Source: Saccharospirillum sp. MSK14-1 (GTDB lineage Bacteria; Pseudomonadota; Gammaproteobacteria; Pseudomonadales; Natronospirillaceae). Taken from it: a stretch of DNA of 64,000 nt. The stretch covers positions 868,001-932,000 of the forward strand of contig NZ_MIES01000033.1 of NCBI RefSeq assembly GCF_003054965.1, read 5' to 3'. Below the pieces are notes generated by a model. The model was not told where the DNA came from. It ran no database searches and was given only the letters and a program-made list of their open reading frames with translations. The position numbers were made by a program, and so were the translations under genes. How positions within the stretch are numbered: the stretch's first letter is position 1; each line of letters starts with the position of its first letter. Of this stretch, positions 33,664 through 41,351 are shown piece by piece.

Positions 33664-34245
33664 ATGAAAACTGTGTTTAAGCCGCTGTTGATGCTGTCGT
33701 TGGTTACCCTGGTACTTGCCGGTTGTGCTCAGCTTTCGCCTCAGCAGATTGCCTTCCAGCCGGTCGTATCACCAGACAGCTTGCCGGCGGGTAATGGACG
33801 TACCTTCTGGGTTGATGTTGTCGATGGTCGCAACAGCACCGTGATTGGTCAGCGGGGTGGCGTTTATGAAAACAGCTCAGCCATCACTGCCTCCGGTGAT
33901 CTGCGTAAGCAACTGGAAGATCAGGTTGTAGGCGCACTGGAAGTGGCTGGTTTTGAAGCCGTTGAGATGAACGCAGATTTCGAATGGACGGTGACTCTGG
34001 AAGAACTGAGTTACGAACTGAACGACATCGACGCAGCGCGTAAAGAAGCTAAGGTCGCTGCCGAAGTCTCTGTGGAGATTGTTAAGGCCAACTCTAATTA
34101 CGCCAACAGCTTCCGCTCACAACGTTCAGCCGAGTTTTTCCGTTATCCGGATGAAGCCGAAAACGAAACCATGCTCACCGAAACGTTTGACGCTGCCATC
34201 GATCGGATGTTCCAGGATGCGGGTTTGAACCGTTTTCTGCGCTGA
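33664..34245 (+). CDS. YajG family lipoprotein
   Basis: A 193-residue lipoprotein with signal sequence and lipobox LAGC (Cys at about residue 20), followed by a YajG-like domain: IAFQPVVSPDSLPAGNGRTFWVDVVDGRNSTVIGQRGG. E. coli YajG is an outer-membrane lipoprotein of unknown role, often near ampG. The start is ATG 33664 with AAGGAG 8 nt upstream. A direct repeat of AGTACGAC (33587-33594 and 33601-33608) lies upstream. A clean terminator follows at 34259. Confidence 0.88.
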   Translation: MKTVFKPLLMLSLVTLVLAGCAQLSPQQIAFQPVVSPDSLPAGNGRTFWVDVVDGRNSTVIGQRGGVYENSSAITASGDLRKQLEDQVVGALEVAGFEAVEMNADFEWTVTLEELSYELNDIDAARKEAKVAAEVSVEIVKANSNYANSFRSQRSAEFFRYPDEAENETMLTETFDAAIDRMFQDAGLNRFLR

Positions 34246-34258
34246 GTGAATCGGCAAT

Positions 34259-34288
34259 AAAAAAAGCGGCCTGAGTGCCGCTTTTTTT
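34259..34288 (+). terminator. Rho-independent terminator after the yajG-like gene
   Basis: The stem AGCGGC/GCCGCT (34265-34270 with 34277-34282) is flanked by an A tract before and seven T residues after, so it can act in both directions. It separates the yajG-like gene from the convergent LysR gene. Confidence 0.9.
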
Positions 34289-34307
34289 GTGTCTGTCTGT
34301 TTGATGC

Positions 34308-35216
34308 TCAGCCCGCTTTATCGAGATCGTGCTCTTCAAAATAAGCGGCCATAAAGTCAACAAAAGCGCGGCTTTTAGCCGACAGATAGCGATTCTCCGG
34401 ATAGACCACGTGGATGGTTCGGCTGGGAAAAGTAATGTCCGGCAGAACGTGCAGCATGCGCCCACTGGTTAGCTCTTCGCGCACCATATAGTACGGCAGA
34501 GCAGTAATGCCCATGTGGTTGGTGGTGGCCTCGGCTAGGGTGTCCAGATCGTTAACCGTGAAGCGACGATCTTTGTTCTGCAGTCCGGCTTCTTTCAAAA
34601 AGCGTTTTATCCAGCGCGGTTCGGCAAAATCGATACCGGAAGCCATCAACATATGGTGATCGTACAAATCAGCCAGTTGTTGCGGCATGCCGTGTTTGTC
34701 GAGGTAGTCTTTGGTCGCGGTGAGGATCACTTTTTGTTTAGCGACCGGACGAGCCACCAGCCGGCTGTCTTGCAAGGATCCCAGGTGGATGGCCAGGTCG
34801 ATGCCTTCACGCACCAGATCCAGGCCTTTGTCGGCCAGAATCAGATCAAAGTTCACGTCCGGATATTGCTCCAAAAACTTGGAGAAAATTTTCATCAGCA
34901 TGGAGCGGCCGAACGTGGGCGTGGCGGTGATGCGCAGGGTTCCGCGAGGCGAGGTTTCCAGATCTTTGACCATGTGCTCGGCTTCCTCGAGGTCTTCGAG
35001 GATGCGGCTGCATCGGTTAAAGAACAGTTGTCCGGCCTCGGTCGGGCTGACCGAGCGGGTGGTGCGGTTAAGCAACCGAACACCCAGACGATCTTCCAAC
35101 AGGCTGATCTGCTTGCTGACGGCCGAAGGCGTCAGACCCAGTTGATGAGCCGCGTTGGTAAAATTATTGGCTTTGACGACGGTAGTGAAGATGATCAGCG
35201 AATCGAGTCTCGCCAT
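34308..35216 (-). CDS. LysR-type transcriptional regulator
   Basis: A 302-residue LysR-family regulator. The N-terminal winged helix-turn-helix (about 1-60) has the typical FTNAAHQLGLTPSAVSKQISLLEDRLGVRLLNRTTRSVSPTEAG. The effector domain (about 90-290) belongs to the CrgA/DsdC-like subgroup by its pattern (RGTLRITATPTFGRSML, VREGIDLAIHLGSL). It is divergent from the DUF5610 gene (203-bp gap), with no enzyme gene next to it, so the target is unknown. Confidence 0.93.
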   Translation of the reverse strand: MARLDSLIIFTTVVKANNFTNAAHQLGLTPSAVSKQISLLEDRLGVRLLNRTTRSVSPTEAGQLFFNRCSRILEDLEEAEHMVKDLETSPRGTLRITATPTFGRSMLMKIFSKFLEQYPDVNFDLILADKGLDLVREGIDLAIHLGSLQDSRLVARPVAKQKVILTATKDYLDKHGMPQQLADLYDHHMLMASGIDFAEPRWIKRFLKEAGLQNKDRRFTVNDLDTLAEATTNHMGITALPYYMVREELTSGRMLHVLPDITFPSRTIHVVYPENRYLSAKSRAFVDFMAAYFEEHDLDKAG

Positions 35217-35419
35217 GACGGGCCTCTGTCAGTCGAGTGGTACCTGAAGCACGGCGATCATACGACGTATTAATCAACAATCCAACGCTATTGATGATTG
35301 TTTTTTGATAATCCCAGTGTTTACAAAACAACACTCAAGTTAAGCGCTACACCGCCGCTAGACAATTGAATGCACGGTCTGTTTTAAAAGTACCGGTTTG
35401 CGCCGGAAGGGGACGCCCT

Positions 35420-36496
35420 ATGAATAATATGCTGTCCAATCTCTCTGCTTTGACGCCTTCGATTGCGGGTTATCAGCGCGCAGGATCGGGTCAGTCGCCT
35501 GAGCCTGGTGTTGCCCGGTCAGTGAATGCGCCCGCGAAGGCCGAAGAATCCGGATCAACACAATCCGCGGCAAGCCAGTTTAACGTCGATGAGCTGGTCG
35601 ACAATCTTTGGAGCTTTATGCGCGGCCGGCTCTCTCAAGCCAAAGCCAGCGGCGCCTCTGAGGCCGATATGGACAAGCTTTGGGCCGCGGCCGAAAAAGG
35701 CATAAAACAAGGCTTCGGTGAAGCCCGTGACGTCCTTGAATCCATGGGCAAATTGGACAATGCGCTGGAAGGCAAAATTGACCAAGCCTACGGCCGCTTG
35801 GAAGAGGCGCTGGCCAACCGCGATCTTAACGCTGAAGTCACCCATGGAAATTCAACTCAGATCTCACAAAGCGGCAGTCGCAGTATCGGGATTTATCAAT
35901 ACGAACAGCGCACCTTCTCATTGGATGTCACAACAGCCGAAGGCGATAAGGTCACGATCCATGTTGATCGTCGAACCGAAGCCGCGGCTGAAAAAACATC
36001 CGGCGATGGGTGGTCGTCACTGAGCTGGGGCAAGGTGGAGTCGGGCCAGTTCGATTTGAGTATTGAAGGTGATCTGAACGACCAAGAAAAAGCGGATTTG
36101 AAGGCTTTGTTGCAGGAAGTGGGTGATCTGGCTGACGAATTCTATGACGGCGATCTGGGTGTGGCGTTCGAGCAGGCTCAAGCGCTGAGCATCAGCGGTA
36201 CCAGTTTGGCGTCTCTGGATTTGAGCATGCGTTCGGTCCAGGCCAAGGGTGTATCGGCGTATCAACAAGCCGGTGGCGAGGGTCAAAGCCTGCCACGTGG
36301 TCTAGAGCCCTTGCGCGAATATGCGCGTGAACTGGTGGATGCCCAGCAGCGCTGGATGGACAGCCTCAATTCGGAGCGGGGCTTGGTCGAGGCTTTGAGC
36401 AATCATCCGCGCAATGATGGTCAGCTCAGCAGCTTTCTGGATTCCTTGTTTGCAGACCATTCCACGGATGACGCCGCCAACACCGAAAATGCCTGA
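35420..36496 (+). CDS. DUF5610 domain-containing protein
   Basis: A 358-residue protein. A Ser/Ala/Pro-rich N-terminus (1-60) precedes a helical domain of about 60-155 (FMRGRLSQAKASGASEADMDKLWAAAEKGIKQGFGEARDVLESMG), the DUF5610 pattern. A beta-rich segment then follows with YEQRTFSLDVTTAEGDKVTIHV, then a helical tail. No signal peptide. The family has no known function. The start is ATG 35420 with AAGGGG upstream; an in-frame TTG at 35366 is unlikely. Divergent from the LysR gene. Confidence 0.78.
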   Translation: MNNMLSNLSALTPSIAGYQRAGSGQSPEPGVARSVNAPAKAEESGSTQSAASQFNVDELVDNLWSFMRGRLSQAKASGASEADMDKLWAAAEKGIKQGFGEARDVLESMGKLDNALEGKIDQAYGRLEEALANRDLNAEVTHGNSTQISQSGSRSIGIYQYEQRTFSLDVTTAEGDKVTIHVDRRTEAAAEKTSGDGWSSLSWGKVESGQFDLSIEGDLNDQEKADLKALLQEVGDLADEFYDGDLGVAFEQAQALSISGTSLASLDLSMRSVQAKGVSAYQQAGGEGQSLPRGLEPLREYARELVDAQQRWMDSLNSERGLVEALSNHPRNDGQLSSFLDSLFADHSTDDAANTENA

Positions 36497-36562
36497 CAGC
36501 CAGTGCTGGTAAAGCGCTGCCAGGTTTCTACAATAGGGCCGTTTTTCCAATAGGATCGGCCC

Positions 36563-36829
36563 TTGTCTTCCCTCTCTACACCGCCAAACATAACCCTATA
36601 CAGTACGCTGGGCTGCCATTTGTGTGAGCAGGCAGAAGCGTTGCTAATCGAGTTAGCGCAATCCGAACCCTTGCAATGGCAGGTTGTCGACATCGTTGAG
36701 GACGACGAATTGATGGAGCAGTATGCCATCCGCATTCCCGTTCTACGCGCTACCAACACAACAGAGGATCTCGGTTGGCCGTTTACGCTCGACGATGTGC
36801 GTCGTTACATCCGCACGAATGCCGACTGA
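36563..36829 (+). CDS. Glutaredoxin family protein (DUF836-type)
   Basis: An 88-residue thioredoxin-fold protein: ITLYSTLGCHLCEQAEALL, with the redox CHLC at about residues 18-21, and a later cis-Pro in IRIPVLRA. It is typical of short glutaredoxin-like proteins (DUF836). There is no ATG near the expected start; a TTG at 36563 with AGGA 8 nt upstream gives a full-length protein. The downstream membrane protein follows 22 bp later and may be co-transcribed. Confidence 0.85.
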   Translation: MSSLSTPPNITLYSTLGCHLCEQAEALLIELAQSEPLQWQVVDIVEDDELMEQYAIRIPVLRATNTTEDLGWPFTLDDVRRYIRTNAD

Positions 36830-36851
36830 ATAACATGCTGAGAGGCTTTGT

Positions 36852-37373
36852 GTGATTCGATACCGATTCTTACTTTGGTGGCTGCTTCCGCTGTTGATTG
36901 CCTTGGCTGCCGGTCTCTGGTTCCGCCAAAGTCATCTGAATTGGTTGGGTCATAGCGTATCGGATGTGTCGGCTTGGCATTCTCAATGGCAGGACTGGAT
37001 TGATGACCGCACTGACCTGACACATCCAGCCATGATTCATTGGATGCCGCCAGGCTGTCTGTGTCGGTTTATGGCTGCGGGCCACGCCTCTAATCTGAGT
37101 AAAACGGGTCTCACCTTGGGTTATCACCCGGTACAACTGGGTTCGACCTTTATCGATACCCGCCTTGCCGACGCTCTGAATGGCGCGCCACCGGCATCCC
37201 CGGGGCCGCTGATTGCGTTGACCGGTGCCGACGGTCAGCTGCGTTACCTGGGTGCATACAGCAGTGGTTTGACCTGTGCCCAGTCAAACAGCCTGGTGGA
37301 TGACTGGTTGCCACTGACACGGCCAGGCTCAGTCGTAAACCTCGATGCCACGACCTGTGTTTGTGTGAACTAG
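36852..37373 (+). CDS. Membrane-anchored thioredoxin-like protein (DUF6436-type)
   Basis: A 173-residue protein with one N-terminal membrane helix (about 5-25) and a periplasmic domain beginning near WMPPGCLCRFMAAGHASNL; the CLC and a late CVC suggest a degenerate redox or metal site. It resembles proteins annotated as DUF6436, which I recall only in outline. The start is GTG 36852 with AGAGG 6 nt upstream. Next to a glutaredoxin-family gene, which hints at a shared redox role. Confidence 0.65.
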   Translation: MIRYRFLLWWLLPLLIALAAGLWFRQSHLNWLGHSVSDVSAWHSQWQDWIDDRTDLTHPAMIHWMPPGCLCRFMAAGHASNLSKTGLTLGYHPVQLGSTFIDTRLADALNGAPPASPGPLIALTGADGQLRYLGAYSSGLTCAQSNSLVDDWLPLTRPGSVVNLDATTCVCVN

Positions 37374-37384
37374 CGCAAATTTTA

Positions 37385-37411
37385 TTAATCTCGACTAAAC
37401 TTTGCCGATAA
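37385..37411 (+). promoter_or_regulatory. FliA (sigma-28)-type promoter of cheV
   Basis: The -10 element GCCGATAA (37404-37411) is a perfect match to the flagellar sigma-28 consensus. TTAA (37385-37388) lies 15 bp upstream, where the consensus has TAAA, so the -35 part is three of four. Start of transcription is expected near 37418, about 50 bp before cheV. The motif is seen directly; control by FliA is inferred. Confidence 0.75.
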
Positions 37412-37470
37412 CGTCACAGTGGGTGAGCGAACCCGTTGTGACGGAATCGTCGGAGTAGCCGGAGTATCTG

Positions 37471-38400
37471 ATGTCGAGTGTGTTAAAAAATGTCGATAGC
37501 CGTACCAACTTGGTCGGGCAGAATCGACTGGAAATTTTGATGTTCCGGCTGAAAGGACGGCAAATCTACGCGATTAACGTCTTTAAGGTGCAAGAAGTGC
37601 TGGGACTGCCCAAGCTGACCATGATGCCGCAGCGTAATCCGGCGGTGATCGGTGTGGTCTACTTGCGTGGCCGTTCGGTGCCAGTGATTGATCTGAGCAT
37701 GGCCATCGGCCTGAGCCCCATCAAGCACGACGAAAATTCCACCATCATTGTGACGGAATACAACTCCACCGTTCAGGCGTTTTTGGTGGGGGGGGTTGAC
37801 CGCATCGTCAACCTGAACTGGGAAGAAGTGTTACCGCCGCCGTCTGGCGCGGGTCATAGCCACTACCTAACGGCCATTACGCATCACGAAGAACAGATTG
37901 TCGAAATCATTGACGTGGAAAAGGTGTTGTCGGAAATCGTGCCGATGAACGCCCTGCTCAGTGAGGGTTATCTGGCCGACGATGTGGTCGAACGCATTCG
38001 TGGTCGTGAAGTGGTGATGGTCGATGATTCCCACACCGCTTTAACGCAAGCTCGGGTAACCTTTGAGTCCATGGGGCTTAAGGTGCATCAAGCGACCGAT
38101 GGGGCTCAAGGTCTGGATCTGTTGCGCCGGTTGGCCGAAGAAACCGAGGGTCCGCTGGAAGAGCGGGTGCTGATGCTGGTGACTGACGCTGAGATGCCGC
38201 GCATGGATGGTTATCGATTGACCGCGGAAGTGCGTGCCGATGAGCGTTTGAAAAACCTCTTCGTGGCGCTGCATACCTCTCTGTCCGGTGATTTTAACCT
38301 GGCAATGACCAAGAAAGTTGGCTGCGATGCCTTCCTTTCCAAGTTCCAACCGGAACAATTGGCTGACTTGGTCCGCAAACGAGTGGAAGGCGAGATCTAA
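37471..38400 (+). CDS. cheV: Chemotaxis protein CheV
   Basis: A 309-residue protein with a CheW-like domain (about 15-165: LMFRLKGRQIYAINVFKVQEVL, PAVIGVVYLRGRSVPVIDL) and a C-terminal receiver domain (about 180-305) with the acidic pair in MVDDSH and phospho-acceptor Asp239 in VTDAEMPRMDG. This is the CheV layout: it couples CheA to receptors and its phosphorylation tunes adaptation. A FliA-type promoter precedes the gene, so it belongs to the late flagellar regulon, though no other chemotaxis genes are in the window. Confidence 0.95.
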   Translation: MSSVLKNVDSRTNLVGQNRLEILMFRLKGRQIYAINVFKVQEVLGLPKLTMMPQRNPAVIGVVYLRGRSVPVIDLSMAIGLSPIKHDENSTIIVTEYNSTVQAFLVGGVDRIVNLNWEEVLPPPSGAGHSHYLTAITHHEEQIVEIIDVEKVLSEIVPMNALLSEGYLADDVVERIRGREVVMVDDSHTALTQARVTFESMGLKVHQATDGAQGLDLLRRLAEETEGPLEERVLMLVTDAEMPRMDGYRLTAEVRADERLKNLFVALHTSLSGDFNLAMTKKVGCDAFLSKFQPEQLADLVRKRVEGEI

Positions 38401-38469
38401 CCTCGCTTGCAAGCGCGGCCTTCGTTTGCTGGAATGAGCGGCCTTTCCCTCCTAGTGAACATCGCCACC

Positions 38470-39279
38470 ATGTCAATGACCGCCCAGATTACCGCCCTGT
38501 ATCATTACCCCATTAAGTCGTTCGCCGGTATTGCAGTCGAGCGGCTGGCATTCGATTCAGCCGGCCCGGTGGATGATCGCCGTTGGATGCTGGTGAACGC
38601 TAAGGGCCGCTTTGTCAGCCAGCGCGATATGCCCGAACTGGCAAATTTTGGTGTTCAGTCCCAAGGTGATGGCTACCGTATCACGGCGCCCGACGGTGAC
38701 TACCGTAATCTCATTCGCGGCGTCGCCAGCACAGCTCCGATCACGGTAACTGTCTGGAAGGACGACCTGGATGGCTGGGAAGTGTCTTCCGAGTTATCGG
38801 CTTGGTTTAGCGACAAGCTGGGCAAAGCCGTGCGCCTGGTCTATTTGGGAACGGAATCTGAGCGGCGTGTGCCTGACGCTGCGGCGCTGGATCATGAGCG
38901 AGTCGGGTTTGCCGATGGTTATCCGCTGCTGCTGTGCAATCAAAGTTCTCTGGAGGGCTTGAACGAACGTGCGGGGGTCGAGCTCGATGTGCGACGTTTC
39001 CGGCCCAATCTGGTGGTGTCTGGCCTGCCCATGGATCAGGAGCTGGAGCTGGGTCGGTTGACCTTGGCCGACGGTCATTTGCAACTGCTCAAACCCTGCG
39101 AGCGTTGCAGTATTCCAGCCGTAGACCCCGACACTGGGGTCTACCAGCGAGCAGTTGCGACGGCTTTAAAAGAACACAGTCGTTTCAATGGCAAAACGAT
39201 TTTTGGCATGAACGCCGTGGCGCGTGGCGTCAGTGAGCTGCGCGTGGGTGATAGCGCGCAGCTGGCATCCGCTGACTGA
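38470..39279 (+). CDS. MOSC domain-containing protein (YcbX-like)
   Basis: A 269-residue protein with a MOSC N-terminal beta-barrel domain (about 1-115: LYHYPIKSFAGIAVERLAFD, DRRWMLVNAKGRFVSQRD) and a MOSC domain (about 120-269) with the conserved Cys in KPCERCSIPAVDP near residue 215. Such proteins use molybdenum cofactor to reduce N-hydroxylated compounds (YcbX/YiiM) or to carry sulfur. The start is ATG 38470 or 38476 (MTAQITALYHYP); no strong ribosome site at either. The longer reading from 38407 is not supported. Confidence 0.88.
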   Translation: MSMTAQITALYHYPIKSFAGIAVERLAFDSAGPVDDRRWMLVNAKGRFVSQRDMPELANFGVQSQGDGYRITAPDGDYRNLIRGVASTAPITVTVWKDDLDGWEVSSELSAWFSDKLGKAVRLVYLGTESERRVPDAAALDHERVGFADGYPLLLCNQSSLEGLNERAGVELDVRRFRPNLVVSGLPMDQELELGRLTLADGHLQLLKPCERCSIPAVDPDTGVYQRAVATALKEHSRFNGKTIFGMNAVARGVSELRVGDSAQLASAD

Positions 39280-39287
39280 CGTCCGAG

Positions 39288-41201
39288 TCAGGAATCATCG
39301 CCCAAGGACGCCAAATTAGGCTGGTCGAGCCAGCTGGCGAGTGTCCAGTTCTGGCCATCGCGCATGGCGTAAATCTGCGCGTAGGTGAGGACGGATTTCA
39401 CATAGTGGCGAGTTTCATCAAAGGGAATGGACTCGATCCAGATGCGCAGATCGGCCGGATATCGATTCAGCCAACTGGCCACCTTGGTAGGCCCCGCGTT
39501 ATAGGCGGCGGTGGCGTAAACCGGGTGGCCAAAGCGCCGCTGCATCTGATCCAGATAATTGCGCCCCAGGGTGATGTTCAGCGTTGGGTCATTCAGATCG
39601 TTCTCGTTGCTGTAATCCAATCCAGATTTGATCGCCATGCTGCGGGCGGTGTAGGGCATCAGTTGCATCAGGCCGCGTGCCCCCACCGGTGAACGTGCCT
39701 GCGTCATAAAATGACTTTCCTGTCGCATAACACCGTACAGCCAGTGTCTGGGCACCGCGGCTGACGCCGTCAGTTCACTGACCAGATCGGCGAAAGGCGT
39801 CGGGTAACGCAGCGTCAGCTCACCATAGCGGCCACTCATGCCGGCCGTCTGCGACGCCTTGTGATACCAGTTATGGCTCTGCGCTAACTGGGCCGCTTCC
39901 ATCATTTGCTCGGGAGTGAAGTCATCAAGCGCTAGGTTCCATTCGATCTGTGCGCGGACAATGTCGCCAGCGTCGTAGAGCGCCAATGCGCGTTGCAAAG
40001 CGGGGCGTTCACCAATGGGGCGACGAGCCTCAATGACGGGGTGTTCGTCGAGGTTGAGTTCTGCCGGTTGATCCAGTGCGGCGGCGGCCAAAAAGCCATA
40101 ATAAGACCGCTCTTGCGCCAATGCCGCTAACTGTTGATCGGCCGAATCACCCATGTCCAGGTGTTGCTCAGCAATGGCTGACCAGTAGCGCCACTGACTG
40201 CTTGTTTTGAGTGAATCGTCCAGCGCGCGGTAGAGGCTGGCAATCTGTGCCCAGTCGGTGCTGGCCAGGGCGACTTGCAAGCGCCAGTGCTGAACGTCGG
40301 CATTGCTGCGTTTGGGGTCGGCAATGCCAAGCCAGTAATCCGCTTGTGGCAATGCCAGTTTGGCCATCGCGATACCGAGGTAAGCGGAGGTCGACTGGAT
40401 GTCGTCACGGTGGAAGTCGGGGGTCAGCTTGATCAAGTCGACCCAATAATTGGACGCAATATGAGGCGCACGAAAGGCCAGTCGGTCGATCGCCGCCAGT
40501 GCCAGATCGCGTTGCCAGGCTTCATTCGGGTTATACGGCTGGTTGAATATCGTCGCCGGGCTTAAATAGATCGCACGCAGGCGCTGTCCGCGTTGGCGCC
40601 ACTGCGGCTCGTCATATTGATCGTTCAAATAGCGCAGCATGGCACTGTTGCGGGCTTCAAAGGCCAGTAACTGGCGCTGCCACACCAGTTCGTTGTAATC
40701 GTCAGCCTGCTTCAGCCGTTCCAGAAAAGGATCGCAATAAGCGGGCAGTGAGTTTGCGGTTAACCAAAGTTGGCGCAGTTGCTCATCGGCTAAGGGTTCG
40801 CCTAAGGCTTGTTGCGCTTGAAAGCGTCGGCACGGGTGACCGGCTCCGGACCAGGCTTGGTCAAACAGTGCATAGCGGTACCACTGCTCACGACGCGCCA
40901 GTTCTTCCAGCCAGGTTTGGCGGAAATCCCAGCCGGCGGCTTGCCACTCGGGTTTTAACAGCTGTTTGGCGAACCAGTCGGTATCGATGGCTTCGGGATG
41001 GCGCAGGGCCCAGTGAGTGACCAGGTGCGGATAAAGCGTGAGATCATCCCAGCGCTTAAGATCTTCAAAGCTCAGGTCACTTTCGGTCAGGCTCTGCAGT
41101 GCCTGGCCATAGGTTTCTGACAGGGATGCGTCATCTGCCAGGACGGGCAGGGTGCCGGCCAGACAGAAGACAGTCAGCATTCGCGTCAGCGGTGCTTTCA
41201 T
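39288..41201 (-). CDS. slt: Soluble lytic murein transglycosylase (Slt70-type)
   Basis: A 637-residue periplasmic enzyme with a signal peptide (about 1-22, MLTVFCLAGTLPVLA). A long alpha-superhelical U and L domain (about 30-450) precedes the C-terminal lysozyme-like domain, with catalytic Glu495 in MRQESHFMTQARSPVGARGLMQLMP, then AYNAGPTKVASW. It cleaves peptidoglycan glycan strands with 1,6-anhydro product formation. The start is ATG 41201, with GAGG 9 nt upstream; the reading to 41225 adds eight residues before it. Confidence 0.95.
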   Translation of the reverse strand: MKAPLTRMLTVFCLAGTLPVLADDASLSETYGQALQSLTESDLSFEDLKRWDDLTLYPHLVTHWALRHPEAIDTDWFAKQLLKPEWQAAGWDFRQTWLEELARREQWYRYALFDQAWSGAGHPCRRFQAQQALGEPLADEQLRQLWLTANSLPAYCDPFLERLKQADDYNELVWQRQLLAFEARNSAMLRYLNDQYDEPQWRQRGQRLRAIYLSPATIFNQPYNPNEAWQRDLALAAIDRLAFRAPHIASNYWVDLIKLTPDFHRDDIQSTSAYLGIAMAKLALPQADYWLGIADPKRSNADVQHWRLQVALASTDWAQIASLYRALDDSLKTSSQWRYWSAIAEQHLDMGDSADQQLAALAQERSYYGFLAAAALDQPAELNLDEHPVIEARRPIGERPALQRALALYDAGDIVRAQIEWNLALDDFTPEQMMEAAQLAQSHNWYHKASQTAGMSGRYGELTLRYPTPFADLVSELTASAAVPRHWLYGVMRQESHFMTQARSPVGARGLMQLMPYTARSMAIKSGLDYSNENDLNDPTLNITLGRNYLDQMQRRFGHPVYATAAYNAGPTKVASWLNRYPADLRIWIESIPFDETRHYVKSVLTYAQIYAMRDGQNWTLASWLDQPNLASLGDDS

Positions 41202-41307
41202 GTCTACAAGCCTCACAACAAACATATCCCCGACCGCTGCGCTGGTAACGCAGTGATTCGATGGGCGTTAGATAAGTCGTCAGACTAGCTTCTTTATTTG
41301 TGACAGG

Positions 41308-41340
41308 AAAGAAAAGACCCGCCCCTTTACAGGGCGGGTC
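41308..41340 (-). terminator. Rho-independent terminator of the RND pump operon
   Basis: The stem GACCCGCCC/GGGCGGGTC (41316-41324 with 41332-41340) is read on the minus strand and followed there by TTTTCTTTCC. It lies 12 bp after the stop of the efflux pump gene. Confidence 0.88.
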
Positions 41341-41351
41341 AGTGGCTCAGC

